A stretch of DNA of 44,205 nucleotides from an uncultured Clostridia bacterium (GCA_947177735.1 CAMWVP010000010.1:1-44205); one strand, 5' to 3'; positions 1-10,948 are shown, numbered from the stretch's first letter. Translations and numbers: made by a program. Notes: generated by a model not told the origin, from the sequence alone.

Positions 1-276
1 GGCTCGGCAGGTATCGCTGAAATGCTGCTGCAAAGCCACGAGGGAACCATTCGCTTGCTGCCTGCGCTTACGGACGAGTGGTCGAGCGGAGCGTTCAAGG
101 GATTATGCGCGAGGGGCGGATTTGTCGTCGACGCGGAGTGGGAGAACGGCTCCGTGACGGCGCTTTCGGTGCTTGCGAAGAATGGCGGCGAGTGCACGGT
201 GACTTATCCGACAAAGGACGGCGTGACCGCGGCACGGCTCAGGCTCGGCGCAGGCGAACGGACAAAAATCATTTAA
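1..276 (+). CDS. GH95-type alpha-L-fucosidase, C-terminal fragment
   Basis: The reading frame is open from the first base and gives 91 residues ending in a stop at 276, so the gene begins outside the window. The segment running GIAEMLLQSHEG, then RLLPALTDEW, then GLCARGGFVVDAEW is the typical end of glycoside hydrolase family 95 enzymes, which remove fucose from plant and host glycans. The catalytic barrel is not in this window, so activity cannot be judged. It lies 11 bp upstream of the Dabb gene and is probably in the same transcription unit. The family call rests only on this C-terminal signature. Confidence 0.75.
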   Translation, partial: GSAGIAEMLLQSHEGTIRLLPALTDEWSSGAFKGLCARGGFVVDAEWENGSVTALSVLAKNGGECTVTYPTKDGVTAARLRLGAGERTKII

Positions 277-287
277 CGGAGGTAACT

Positions 288-575
288 ATGATAAAGCATA
301 TAGTAATGTGGAAATTTAAGGAAAATGAGCGCGAAAATATGCTGCTGTTCAGGGAGCGCCTGCTCGCGCTTCGTGGGAAGATTCCCGAGATACGCGCAAT
401 GGAAGTAGGCATCAACGTCAACCCCTCCGACCGCAGCTTTGACGCGGTGCTCGTCTCGGAATTCGACAGCCTTGACGCACTGAAAGCATACAGTACCAAC
501 CCTCTGCACGTCGAGGTTTCCGATTTCTGTAAGTCCATACGTGAGCAGTCTGTGAGCGTGGACTATGAATTCTGA
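288..575 (+). CDS. Dabb (stress-responsive A/B barrel) domain protein
   Basis: 95 residues starting MIKHIVMWKFKE, the standard opening strand of the dimeric alpha/beta-barrel (Dabb) family. A later D-A-V-L-V-S-E-F strand and a helix ending in Y-S-T-N-P-L-H-V also fit. The start at 288 follows GGAGGTAACT, a strong ribosome site. A longer frame reaching back to 78 overlaps the fucosidase and has no such site. Members are small cytoplasmic proteins whose function is usually unknown, so none is assigned. Its 3' end overlaps the next gene by 11 bp, which suggests translational coupling. Confidence 0.85.
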   Translation: MIKHIVMWKFKENERENMLLFRERLLALRGKIPEIRAMEVGINVNPSDRSFDAVLVSEFDSLDALKAYSTNPLHVEVSDFCKSIREQSVSVDYEF

Positions 576-1053
576 GCGTGTGACCCATGAGTTCCCGCCT
601 GTTTTTGACGGGAACTCGCGTGTGCTTATCCTCGGTACTATTCCCTCGCCGAAATCGCGCGAGTTCGGTTTCTACTATATGCACCCGCAGAACCGCTTCT
701 GGAAAATGCTCTGCGCGGTGCTGAATGAGGAAGTCCCGTCAAATATCAAGGGCAGACGCGAGCTGTGTCTGCGGCACGGTATCGCGCTTTGGGACGTGCT
801 GGAGAGCTGCGACATCAGCGGCGCCGAGGACAGCTCTATCCGCAACGCCGTGCCGAACGACCTGCGTCTCATCATCGACAATTGCCCGATACGCGCGGTG
901 TTCACGACGGGCAAAAAGGCGCACTCGCTGTATCTGCGGCACTTTCCCGACCTGATGCCGGATATCTGTCTGCCGTCCACAAGCCCCGCTAATCGGACGA
1001 TATCGGAGAGCGCCATGCTGGAGGAATATCGGAGGATAGCAGAGTATCTGTAA
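565..1053 (+). CDS. DNA-deoxyinosine glycosylase (Mug/UDG superfamily)
   Basis: 162 residues, the usual length of hypoxanthine/mismatch-specific glycosylases of the uracil-DNA glycosylase superfamily. The N-terminal motif ILGTIPSPKSRE followed by GFYYMHPQNRFWK forms the base-binding loop. The C-terminal STSPANRTIS matches the conserved STSPAN loop of this subgroup. Such enzymes cut deaminated bases from DNA for base-excision repair. The start overlaps the Dabb stop by 11 bp, so the two are likely translated together. A perfect 9-bp stem lies just downstream. Confidence 0.85.
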   Translation: MNSERVTHEFPPVFDGNSRVLILGTIPSPKSREFGFYYMHPQNRFWKMLCAVLNEEVPSNIKGRRELCLRHGIALWDVLESCDISGAEDSSIRNAVPNDLRLIIDNCPIRAVFTTGKKAHSLYLRHFPDLMPDICLPSTSPANRTISESAMLEEYRRIAEYL

Positions 1054-1070
1054 GACCGCCGGATAAACAA

Positions 1071-1093
1071 ATCCCCCTCTGTTTGAGGGGGAT
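1071..1093. terminator. Convergent hairpin between the DNA glycosylase and atpC
   Basis: ATCCCCCTC and GAGGGGGAT form a perfect 9-bp stem around a 5-nt loop. It lies between two convergent genes (stops at 1053 and 1099), with short T-rich tracts on both sides. It probably ends transcription from both directions. The T tracts are modest, so its efficiency is uncertain. Confidence 0.65.
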
Positions 1094-1098
1094 ACGTT

Positions 1099-1500
1099 TT
1101 AATTGAAATTCGAGGTATCAATTCGGTTAAGCGCACGCTTGAGCTTTGCGTCGGCGAGTAGCAGCTCTTTGTCGCTCTTTGCCGCCTTTATGCGCTCCTC
1201 GGCTGTTGCCTTGGCAGCGTTCGCGCGCTCTACGTCGATCTCGTCCGACCATTCACAGGTCTGCACAAGTATCGTCGTCATTTCCTTTGACACCTTTATT
1301 ATTCCGCCCGACGTTGCCGCACGGCGGAACTCGCCGTCCTTCATGATCCGCATCTGACCTATTCCGAGCGCCGCGCAGTACGGTTCGTGCCCTTTCAATA
1401 TGCCGACATCGCCGACTGTTGTGCGGACAATGACCTGCTCGGTCTCACCGTCAAAAACGGTTTTCTCCGGCGTGATAATTTGTAATCTAAACGGCGTCAT
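1099..1500 (-). CDS. atpC: F1Fo ATP synthase subunit epsilon
   Basis: 133 residues beginning MTPFRLQIITPEKTVFDGE, the canonical epsilon N-terminal beta-sandwich, followed by a helical C-terminal hairpin rich in Ala, Lys and Glu. Epsilon links the gamma shaft to the c-ring and can inhibit ATP hydrolysis. It is the last gene of the atp operon, 25 bp after atpD, and a convergent hairpin follows its stop. The length is normal. Confidence 0.95.
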   Translation of the reverse strand: MTPFRLQIITPEKTVFDGETEQVIVRTTVGDVGILKGHEPYCAALGIGQMRIMKDGEFRRAATSGGIIKVSKEMTTILVQTCEWSDEIDVERANAAKATAEERIKAAKSDKELLLADAKLKRALNRIDTSNFN

Positions 1501-1525
1501 CTGAATATCCTTTCATCAGGCTTTA

Positions 1526-2977
<1,452 letters not shown>

Positions 2978-3829
2978 TTACTCCTGCGCGGAAGCGCCGG
3001 AAACGATATCGATGATTTCCGTTGTAATGCTTGCCTGACGTGCTCTGTTGTACAGCAGCGACAGGCTTTCCGTCATCGCGTCGGCGTTGTCGGTTGCGTT
3101 CTCCATAGCGGTGCGGCGCGCGCCCTGCTCTGAGGCATAGCTCTCGACCACAGCGCACTGGATAAGGCTCGCGGTGAAGCGCGGCACTATACGGTTGAAC
3201 ACCGCCTCGGGAGAGGGGTCGTACTCCATTGTGCCGTAGTCCTCAAGCTGCATGGTGTCCATAGGGAGCACGCGCATACTCTCGGGCTGCTGCGACATCG
3301 ACGAAACGAACATCGTGTAGAACACGTGAACCTCGTCGACCTCGCCGTCCGCGAACATCTTTATCGCTATATCCGCTATATCCTGCGCGGTGTTGGGCTT
3401 GATATCCTCCGCGATGTTCGCGTAGGAAGCGACAACATCATACTCGCGCTTTGCGAAAAATTCTCCCGCCTTTTTGCCGATAGCGATTATTTTCGGTTTT
3501 TCGGCGTCATCCTTATGAGCTGCGACGGCCGATTTGAGAACGTTGGAGTTGTATCCTCCCGCAAGTCCTCTGTCGCCCGCGACAACGATAAACAGCTTAT
3601 GCTTGACCTCGCGCTTTACCGTATAGATAGTGGAGAAGTCGATGTTTGCAGACGCTATCTCGCACATGGTCTTGTACAGCTCGTTAAAGTAGGGACGCGC
3701 CAGCTCCGCGCGGGCTTTAGCCTTGCGAAGCTTACTGGACGCCACAAGCTCCATAGCCTTGGTTATCTGTCGGGTAGAGCCGACAGAACGGATACGGCGC
3801 TTTATGGCTTTCATATTACCACTGGCTAT
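2978..3829 (-). CDS. atpG: F1Fo ATP synthase subunit gamma, probable AUA start
   Basis: The central shaft of F1. The conserved N-terminal helix (MKAIKRRIRSVGSTRQITKAM) and the C-terminal helix (ATDNADAMTESLSLLYNRARQASIT) are both complete. The first ATG is at 3814, but the ribosome site GGGGGTGAT ends about 19 nt before it. Upstream in frame lies ATA-GCC-AGT-GGT-AAT-ATG, which would give M-A-S-G-N-M-K, the usual gamma N-terminus M-A-S-x-x-M-K. ATA sits 7 nt after GGGGG, an ideal distance; the codon before it, ATT, is the other option. I therefore place the start at 3829 (283 aa). If only ATG is used, the protein is 278 aa. Confidence 0.9.
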   Translation of the reverse strand: MASGNMKAIKRRIRSVGSTRQITKAMELVASSKLRKAKARAELARPYFNELYKTMCEIASANIDFSTIYTVKREVKHKLFIVVAGDRGLAGGYNSNVLKSAVAAHKDDAEKPKIIAIGKKAGEFFAKREYDVVASYANIAEDIKPNTAQDIADIAIKMFADGEVDEVHVFYTMFVSSMSQQPESMRVLPMDTMQLEDYGTMEYDPSPEAVFNRIVPRFTASLIQCAVVESYASEQGARRTAMENATDNADAMTESLSLLYNRARQASITTEIIDIVSGASAQE

Positions 3830-3859
3830 AATATCACCCCCAAAAAGTATTTCACGTCA

Positions 3860-3985
3860 TCAGACGTTGTCGTCCGTGGTGATATATTTAACTTTCTTTT
3901 CGATGTACAGCCAAGCCACCGCCATCGCCGTAATAACAGCGATAGTAGTCGCTATAATGCTCAGTACAAAGGAAGCCTGTTTCAT
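3860..3985 (-). CDS. 41-aa single-span membrane peptide between atpA and atpG
   Basis: A short open frame in the 200-bp gap between atpA and atpG, preceded by a strong ribosome site (GAAAGGAGTTTAGTT then ATG). It encodes MKQASFVLS, a hydrophobic stretch of about 20 residues (SIIATTIAVITAMAVAWLY), then a charged tail with EKKVKY and ending in TTDDNV. This is one predicted membrane helix with a polar C-terminus. It does not resemble a standard ATP synthase subunit that I recognise. Its place between two F1 genes suggests an assembly or accessory role, but that is inference. The stop is 30 nt before the atpG start, so coupling is possible. Confidence 0.65.
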   Translation of the reverse strand: MKQASFVLSIIATTIAVITAMAVAWLYIEKKVKYITTDDNV

Positions 3986-4015
3986 AACTAAACTCCTTTC
4001 GGAAACCCCTCAGGG

Positions 4016-5524
4016 TCAACCCGTGTAGGTAGCCGCGAAGCTTACAAGCGCCGCCTTCAGCGACTCCTCGTTCTCGGGAGAGATCACCTTATCGTTTCTG
4101 ATGCCTTCGAGAATGCTCGGGTTGTTCGCCTTGAGCTCCTCGATCAGATCCTTCTGATACTGCTTGATCTTCTCAACGGGAATGGTCGCGAGATAGTTGT
4201 TGATTACCGCGTAGATGATAACTACCTGCTCCTCTACTTCAAGCGGTGAGTTCTCGTCCTGCTTGAGAACTTCAACTATGCGCTCGCCCTTTGCAAGTCT
4301 GTCCTTGGTATCCTTATCCAGATCGGAGCCGAACTGTGAGAACGACTGCAGCTCGCGGTACTGCGAGTAGTCGAGCTTCAGAGTACCCGCGACCTTCTTC
4401 ATTGCCTTGATCTGCGCGTTACCGCCGACACGCGATACCGAGATACCGGGGTTTACCGCGGGACGAACGCCCGAATTAAACAGCTCCGTCTCGAGGAATA
4501 TCTGACCGTCGGTAATAGAGATTACGTTGGTCGGGATATAAGCCGAAACGTCGCCAGCCTGCGTCTCGATGATAGGCAGCGCGGTCAGCGAGCCTCCGCC
4601 GTAGTCCTTGTTAAGACGCGCGGCACGCTCGAGCAGTCTTGAATGCAGATAGAATACGTCGCCCGGGTACGCCTCACGTCCCGGCGGGCGCTTAAGCAGC
4701 AGAGAGAGAGCACGGTAAGCTACGGCATGCTTTGACAGATCGTCGTATACGATAAGCACGTCCTTGCCCTTTTCCATAAAGTACTCGCCCATAGCGCAGC
4801 CCGAATAGGGCGCGATATACTGCAAAGGAGCCAATTCGGACGCTGTGGACGATACGACGATGGAATAGTCCATAGCGCCGTTGTTCGTCAGTCTCTCGAC
4901 TACGTTCGCAACGGTAGAGTTCTTCTGACCAATAGCGACGTAGATACAGATAACGTCCTTGCCCTTCTGGTTGATGATCGTGTCGATGGCGATAGCGGTC
5001 TTGCCCGTCTGTCTGTCGCCGATGATAAGCTCACGCTGACCTCTGCCGATCGGGATCATACTGTCGATAGCCTTGATACCCGTTTGCAGCGGCACGTTTA
5101 CAGGTTCTCTCGTGATGATACCCGAAGCGATCTTCTCGATCGGGCGGATCTCCTTCGCGAGGATATTGCCCTTGCCGTCAAGCGGCTGTCCGAGGGAGTT
5201 TACAACGCGTCCGAGAAGCTCTTCTCCGACGGGAACGGACACGATGTTGCCCGTGCGCTTTACGCTGTCGCCCTCTTTAATGCCCGCGTCCGTGCCCAAC
5301 ATTACCGCGCCTACGAAATCCTGCTCGAGGTTGAGCGCCATGCAGCGTACGCCGTTCTCGAACTCCAGCAGCTCGTTAAGCATACACTTTTCCAAGCCGT
5401 GGATGCGGACGATACCGTCGCCGACGGTAACTACCGTGCCGACGTCGCCGAGTTGGATCTTTGAGTTGTAGTTCTTGATGCGGTCTTTAATCAGACCCGT
5501 TATTTCATCGGGGCGTAAATCCAT
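4016..5524 (-). CDS. atpA: F1Fo ATP synthase subunit alpha
   Basis: 502 residues from [19 protein letters not shown]. The P-loop is [15 protein letters not shown], and the [12 protein letters not shown] and [18 protein letters not shown] signatures are intact. Alpha forms the non-catalytic half of the F1 hexamer. The start at 5524 lies 9 nt after AGGAAAGGG and matches family N-termini. An ATG at 5533 would abut the ribosome site, and one at 5569 extends into the intergenic gap. It follows atpH by 60 bp and is followed by the small membrane peptide. Confidence 0.97.
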   Translation of the reverse strand: MDLRPDEITGLIKDRIKNYNSKIQLGDVGTVVTVGDGIVRIHGLEKCMLNELLEFENGVRCMALNLEQDFVGAVMLGTDAGIKEGDSVKRTGNIVSVPVGEELLGRVVNSLGQPLDGKGNILAKEIRPIEKIASGIITREPVNVPLQTGIKAIDSMIPIGRGQRELIIGDRQTGKTAIAIDTIINQKGKDVICIYVAIGQKNSTVANVVERLTNNGAMDYSIVVSSTASELAPLQYIAPYSGCAMGEYFMEKGKDVLIVYDDLSKHAVAYRALSLLLKRPPGREAYPGDVFYLHSRLLERAARLNKDYGGGSLTALPIIETQAGDVSAYIPTNVISITDGQIFLETELFNSGVRPAVNPGISVSRVGGNAQIKAMKKVAGTLKLDYSQYRELQSFSQFGSDLDKDTKDRLAKGERIVEVLKQDENSPLEVEEQVVIIYAVINNYLATIPVEKIKQYQKDLIEELKANNPSILEGIRNDKVISPENEESLKAALVSFAATYTG

Positions 5525-5584
5525 TACATACATCCCTTTCCTAGTTGATAGTGTTCCGGGAAACTGCAAATCCGTGCAGAATCC

Positions 5585-6136
5585 CTAGGCGATAACCGAG
5601 CCCAGCTCGTCCTTAAGGGCTGCGAGTCTTGCCTTTACGGAGCCGTCATAGCGGCGGCTGCCGTAGTCTACGATTATGCCGCCGATAATGCCCTCGTCGA
5701 TCTTTTCGTTGATCGTTACGGTCTTTCCGATGATCTGCGACATCTTCTGCGAGATCTGCTCCTTGATATTGTCGGACAGCGGCGCGGAAGTCGTGACGGT
5801 GATCTCCGCCAGCTTGAACTTCTCGTTGTAAAGCTCCTTATAGACCTTTACAATGCCCGCAAAGCAGTTTATCCTGCTCTTTTCCGCGAGCACGCACAGC
5901 AGATTTCCGACAAGCTCGGAAACCTTGCCCTCCTTGATTATATCCTTGACGAGCGAGAGCTTTTCGTCTGCGGAAATGGTGGGTGTGCCCATAAGCTTTA
6001 CAAACTCGGGCGCGTCCTCAAACACCTTGGAAAGCCCTTCCAGCTCGCCCAGAATGTCCTTAAGTCCGCTTTCGTTCTGCTCCTCGCACAGCTCAAAGAA
6101 CGCCTCGCCGTATACCTTTTCAGCCTTGTCGTTCAT
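5585..6136 (-). CDS. atpH: F1Fo ATP synthase subunit delta
   Basis: 183 residues, starting MNDKAEKVYGEAFFELCEE as delta/OSCP proteins do. The C-terminal signature KIDEGIIGGIIVDYGSRRYDGS is the conserved peripheral-stalk contact region. Delta anchors the b-subunit stalk to the top of F1. The spacing to atpF is 33 bp, and the order F-H-A is standard. Confidence 0.95.
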   Translation of the reverse strand: MNDKAEKVYGEAFFELCEEQNESGLKDILGELEGLSKVFEDAPEFVKLMGTPTISADEKLSLVKDIIKEGKVSELVGNLLCVLAEKSRINCFAGIVKVYKELYNEKFKLAEITVTTSAPLSDNIKEQISQKMSQIIGKTVTINEKIDEGIIGGIIVDYGSRRYDGSVKARLAALKDELGSVIA

Positions 6137-6169
6137 AAAAATTTCCTCCTACATCTATGGGGCGGGCGG

Positions 6170-6736
6170 TCATTCTGCCGCGCCTACCTCGCTCAGGAAC
6201 TTGGAAATGATATCCTCGTTATCCTTAGCGGAAATTTCTTTCTCAACGACCTTGCTTGCTGCCATAACGACCATCTCGGATATTTCGTCCTTGATCTCGT
6301 TTATGGCGCGCTGTTTATCGCGCTCTATGTTCTCCTCCGCCTTTGCGCGGATCTCCGCAGCCTTTTGATTAGCCTCGGAAACGATCTCCTCCTCGCGCTT
6401 CTGCGCCCTTAACGTAGCCTGCTTCACAATCTCGGCAGCCTCGTTCTTGGCGTCGGCAAGACGCGCGGTGTATTCCTGCTCCGCCTTTTCGGCAGCCTCC
6501 TTCGCCTTCTGAGCGTCGGCGATCTCTGCGGCAGCCATTTCCCTGCGCTTTTCAAGGATATTGCATACGGGTTTGTACAGGAAAATTCTGAAGATCAGGA
6601 AGATTATGAGCGTATTTATCAGCGTAAACACAATAGTGCCGGGGTCAATGGAGACCAGATCCAGAAACGTATTGCCCGCTTCGGGCTCTGCGGCTCCCGC
6701 TGACGCCTCCGCCATTATGCCGAGTATATTCAGCAT
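6170..6736 (-). CDS. atpF: F1Fo ATP synthase subunit b
   Basis: 188 residues. One N-terminal membrane span (about residues 33-55, with TLINTLIIFLIFRIFLY) is followed by KPVCNILEKRREM and a long charged coiled coil rich in Ala, Glu and Lys. This is the peripheral stalk that holds F1 against rotation. An unusually long polar lead (about 28 residues, rich in Ala and Glu) precedes the membrane segment. It lies 45 bp after atpE. Confidence 0.95.
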   Translation of the reverse strand: MLNILGIMAEASAGAAEPEAGNTFLDLVSIDPGTIVFTLINTLIIFLIFRIFLYKPVCNILEKRREMAAAEIADAQKAKEAAEKAEQEYTARLADAKNEAAEIVKQATLRAQKREEEIVSEANQKAAEIRAKAEENIERDKQRAINEIKDEISEMVVMAASKVVEKEISAKDNEDIISKFLSEVGAAE

Positions 6737-6781
6737 ATTTGCTCCTCTCCTCTCAATCTAAACTCGTCGTATCGGCTGAAA

Positions 6782-7893
<1,112 letters not shown>

Positions 7894-7896
7894 ATA

Positions 7897-8289
7897 TCAT
7901 TCCTCCTTTTTTCTTAGTTCCCTTATTACAATGGCGATCTTCGGAAAAAACAGCGGGATCACCGATGCATAAAGGTTTATAAACGGTGCAAGCGCACCGA
8001 TGGTGAGCAGTGCAAACTGACCAAGAAACCGCAGACAATACATGAGGTTCATATAGGTCTGCGCAGACTTGGCGCTTTTTTTCAGCGCCGCCTGCGCCGT
8101 TTTGCCAAGCGCGAAAAAATTCAAAACGGCTATTACAATTCCGTATACTCCGCCCGTGATAAGCGTGTAATCGAACTTCAGCGCAAAGAAAAGCACTGCC
8201 ATAATAGCCATATATATTCCGCCGATCGTCAGAAAATACGGTGCAAGCGAGCGCATTTCCTCGTATACGGGCTGATTTCGTCTTGTCAT
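7897..8289 (-). CDS. atpI: AtpI-like ATP synthase accessory membrane protein
   Basis: 130 residues with four predicted membrane spans and a positively charged loop (GKTAQAALKKSAKSAQTY) between spans two and three. This matches the ATP synthase I chain family, which helps c-ring assembly and ion handling. Its place directly before atpB is diagnostic. I start at MTRRNQPVYEEM (8289). The ribosome site GAGGTGGTC just upstream is supplied by the end of repeat element A, and a longer frame only reads through that element. Confidence 0.8.
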   Translation of the reverse strand: MTRRNQPVYEEMRSLAPYFLTIGGIYMAIMAVLFFALKFDYTLITGGVYGIVIAVLNFFALGKTAQAALKKSAKSAQTYMNLMYCLRFLGQFALLTIGALAPFINLYASVIPLFFPKIAIVIRELRKKEE

Positions 8290-8296
8290 AATATTA

Positions 8297-8522
8297 GACC
8301 ACCTCGGAAACTTACGAAGCCCCGTCTGACTTGCCCTTTTACTGTCATGCTTTGCCCATTTTCCTTGAACGTTTTGCCGAAGGCATAATGCGTACATACA
8401 GTATTCCTGCGGAAAATGGACGCATTATCCTGCTTCGCAGAAAAACGCTACGCCTGACAGCAAAATTGCTGCGCAGTTGCCCAAGGGCAACAGGCGGTAC
8501 TTCTCCAGTTTCCGAGGAGGTC
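8297..8522. repeat. Dispersed hairpin element, copy A (atpZ-atpI junction)
   Basis: 226 bp with imperfect terminal inverted repeats (GACCACCTCGGAAAC on the left, GTTTCCGAGGAGGTC on the right). It contains the core shared with copies B, C and D (ending AGTATTCCTGC), flanked by CCATTTTCC and GGAAAATGG. The core is interrupted by about 22 extra bases after TTGAA. The element starts 2 nt after the atpZ stop and ends 7 nt before the atpI ATG. No transposase is encoded. Confidence 0.75.
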
Positions 8523-8524
8523 TG

Positions 8525-8830
8525 TTATTTTCGCAAGTCCTTATACTCATCGTAATAATCGTTATCCCTGATTGAGCTTGTGAACGCTTTAGGTGCGGGT
8601 TTGTCCTGCTTCTCGTACATCTTTATCAGCTGATAAATATAGGACACCGCGCCGCATATCATAAAGATAAGCGCCAGCGCCACGCATATACCCATTACCC
8701 ACTGCGGCAGCCCGAACTTTTGTACAGCCCAGCTTCCTCCGCCCAGAAACAGCAGCAGCGGCGTTATGATGACAAACGCCAACTGGCTGACCTTAGCGTA
8801 CACCGACAGCGGATTATCATTCTTACTCAT
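8525..8830 (-). CDS. atpZ: AtpZ/AtpI-family ATP synthase accessory protein
   Basis: 101 residues with two membrane spans (AFVIITPLLLFLGGGSW and ICVALALIFMICGAVSYIY) and a charged C-terminus. This matches the small 'ATPase gene 1' (AtpZ) family that precedes atpI in many anaerobes. I start at MSKNDNPLS (8830), where GAGGGGGG from the end of repeat B lies just upstream. The longer frame to 8971 is translated repeat sequence. It is the first dedicated gene of the atp cluster. Confidence 0.75.
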   Translation of the reverse strand: MSKNDNPLSVYAKVSQLAFVIITPLLLFLGGGSWAVQKFGLPQWVMGICVALALIFMICGAVSYIYQLIKMYEKQDKPAPKAFTSSIRDNDYYDEYKDLRK

Positions 8831-8832
8831 TA

Positions 8833-8993
8833 GCCCCCCTCGGAAACTTACGAAGCACCGTCTTCCTTGTCTATTTCGCATATGGCTTTGTGTCTCTCCC
8901 TTGAAATACAGCAAGTATTCCTGCGGTCGAGCCACTTTGCCATATGCGAAATATCCTGCGGAACCCGGCACTTCTCCAGTTCCCGAGGAGGTC
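8833..8993. repeat. Dispersed hairpin element, copy B (upstream of atpZ)
   Basis: 161 bp with terminal inverted repeats of the same type as copy A (CCCCTCGGAAAC / GTTCCCGAGGAGGTC). Inside, ATTTCGCATATGGC and its complement GCCATATGCGAAAT bracket the shared 24-nt core at 8901-8924. It begins 3 nt after the stop of the upstream gene and ends 2 nt before the atpZ ATG, supplying its ribosome site. Confidence 0.75.
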
Positions 8994-8996
8994 TAT

Positions 8997-9689
8997 TCAA
9001 TACACCAGCTTTGTGAGCCGCCAGCCGTCATCACCCTTGAGCATAGTCGCGTCAAGCGTCATCTCCGGCGGCACTGCCGTCAGATCCGTCTCCTCGTCCG
9101 CGCCCAGGAATATCCTCAGGCTGCACTCGGTCTCGCTCAGCGGCACAAACTGTATACGAGTGCTCTCCCACGGCTTGTCATAAGTCTCGTCGGGGGTAAA
9201 TCCCGCGTAGATACCGAGCGCTCCGTCGTGCTCCTCGCGCGTGCCGTAGACCTTGAGCCCGTTTCCGTCGAAGTTTTCAAGGACTCTCTCAGCCTCCTTC
9301 TCAACGAGGATAGACTTTACATACGCCGCCAGCCCCGCGTAGGTCGCGAACATACTCGACTTGGCGGTATAGTAGCCGTCCTCGGGCTCGTTGCCGTAAG
9401 GCTCGTCCTCGTGAGGAACGCCCTCGAGACGAAACAGCCGAAGTATCTCGTAATTCCCTGCGACAAGGTCATGAGCATTATTGTTACACTCATCGATAAG
9501 CTCCGCCGTCGGATGGAAGTTTTCGGGCACGCTTGTTATAAGACCGCCCGTTGACTCGGAGTTATTCCCTCCGATGCCGTTTGTGACCATAATGACAAGG
9601 AAAACGACCGCGGCAACGGCGGCTAACCCCACCGCAGCGGTGGCTATTACGGAACCGGTATGGCTGCCGCTCATTTTCTTATTGCTCAT
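8997..9689 (-). CDS. Membrane-anchored extracytoplasmic protein, possibly IseA-like
   Basis: 230 residues. A short basic lead is followed by one membrane segment (about residues 13-37, TGSVIATAAVGLAAVAAVVF) and a soluble domain facing outward. The domain has the pattern D-G-Y-Y, a helix AAYVKSILVEKEAERVL, and a terminal strand W-R-L-T-K-L-V-Y. This resembles the IseA/YoeB inhibitors of cell-wall endopeptidases, but only loosely, so the assignment is tentative. It follows the bactofilin gene by 40 bp, which fits an envelope role. Confidence 0.5.
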   Translation of the reverse strand: MSNKKMSGSHTGSVIATAAVGLAAVAAVVFLVIMVTNGIGGNNSESTGGLITSVPENFHPTAELIDECNNNAHDLVAGNYEILRLFRLEGVPHEDEPYGNEPEDGYYTAKSSMFATYAGLAAYVKSILVEKEAERVLENFDGNGLKVYGTREEHDGALGIYAGFTPDETYDKPWESTRIQFVPLSETECSLRIFLGADEETDLTAVPPEMTLDATMLKGDDGWRLTKLVY

Positions 9690-9729
9690 TCTGCCTGCCT
9701 TTCGCTTGTTTACACTTTATATCTGTAGT

Positions 9730-10929
9730 TTAGTTAGTCTTGGGAGCGGCGGCGGGACCATCCTTATTCTCAAGCGAGATAGCCTCGGGGAATACGTTTC
9801 TGCTGTCCTCCTTGGAGAGGAAGGTCGTGTTTACGTACCCCTGAATGATTGCTCCGTCCGTTACCGCGATGGTCGAGGCGTTGATATCGCCGAAAACTAT
9901 CGCATCGCGCTTGAGCTCCGCCTTGCCGACTATGTCAAGCTTACCGCGTATTCTGCCGTTGATATCGGCATACTGCGAGGTGAGGTCTCCGATAAGTATC
10001 GTGTCGCGGTCCATTCTCATTCTGCCCTTGAGCGACACGTTGCCCTGCATTGCCGCGGAGTTCATACCCGCGTTGTTGCAGGTGATATCGCCGACGATCT
10101 TTCCGCTCATATCGATGTTGCGGGTAGTCTCGACGTTACCCTTAATATTGCCGTCTATCTGCATATTCGCGAGAGAACGTATGTTGCCGTCTATGACGGT
10201 GTTCTTGGAAATGACGGTGGTTTCGTCGACCTCGTTCGACGACTGCATGGGAGCGCCGGGCGCGGGAGGAACATAGCCGCCTCCGCCGTAGCCGCCGCCC
10301 TGACCGTAATTCCCCGAAACATTGGGATTATAGCCGCCCTGCTGCGGGAACGCGTTCCGATTCGCGTAGCCGTCCTGGGGGGGAGCCTGCATATTCTGAA
10401 CGTTCTGCGCGTTCTGAGCGTTGACGTTCCCCGCGCCCTGAACCGCCTGCGCATTCATATTCTGAGGCTGCTGAGGATCCGCCTGCGGGTTCTGCTGAAC
10501 AGCGTCCTGCGCGGGCTGAGCTGCAGTCTGTGCGTTCTGATCGGGCTGAGCCGGCTGAGGGTTCTGATTATTCTGACCGAAATTGCGGCGAATATTCTGA
10601 ACGTTCATATTAACGCCCGCGTCGCCGTCCGGAATGGTATTCTGAAGCGGTACGTTCTGCGCGTTCTGAACATTCTGTGTATTCTGCGTATTCGGCTGGG
10701 CATCCTGCTGAGGCTGGCGGTAATACGGGGTCTCGAGCGGTACGCCGCCGCTGCCCATCTCGCCGCCCTGCGCGGGCTGTCCGGGAGCGGCAGTCTGCTG
10801 CTCCGCGCCCTGTCTCAGATAGCTGTCCAGCTCCGTAGGCTGACCGCTCGGCTGCGACGAGTTCTGATCCTGCCCATCCTTTTTCCACAGCTCTTTAACT
10901 GCCTGCGAAAAGTTATCCTTAATTCCCAT
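9730..10929 (-). CDS. Bactofilin (polymer-forming cytoskeletal protein) with long Q/N/P-rich N-terminus
   Basis: 399 residues. The C-terminal part (about residues 235-375) has the regular short-strand repeats of bactofilins, such as TVIDGNIRS, MQIDGNIKGNVE and GKLDIVGKAELKRDAIVFGDI. These form a right-handed beta-helix that polymerises without nucleotides. The first 230 residues are low-complexity, rich in Gln, Asn and Pro with a Gly/Tyr patch, and are unusual in length for the family. The start at 10929 follows GGAAAGGATC; the upstream ATG at 10956 overlaps the preceding gene. It lies 19 bp after a deacetylase, consistent with cell-wall remodelling. Confidence 0.88.
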   Translation of the reverse strand: MGIKDNFSQAVKELWKKDGQDQNSSQPSGQPTELDSYLRQGAEQQTAAPGQPAQGGEMGSGGVPLETPYYRQPQQDAQPNTQNTQNVQNAQNVPLQNTIPDGDAGVNMNVQNIRRNFGQNNQNPQPAQPDQNAQTAAQPAQDAVQQNPQADPQQPQNMNAQAVQGAGNVNAQNAQNVQNMQAPPQDGYANRNAFPQQGGYNPNVSGNYGQGGGYGGGGYVPPAPGAPMQSSNEVDETTVISKNTVIDGNIRSLANMQIDGNIKGNVETTRNIDMSGKIVGDITCNNAGMNSAAMQGNVSLKGRMRMDRDTILIGDLTSQYADINGRIRGKLDIVGKAELKRDAIVFGDINASTIAVTDGAIIQGYVNTTFLSKEDSRNVFPEAISLENKDGPAAAPKTN

Positions 10930-10948
10930 AGCGTGATCCTTTCCAAAT

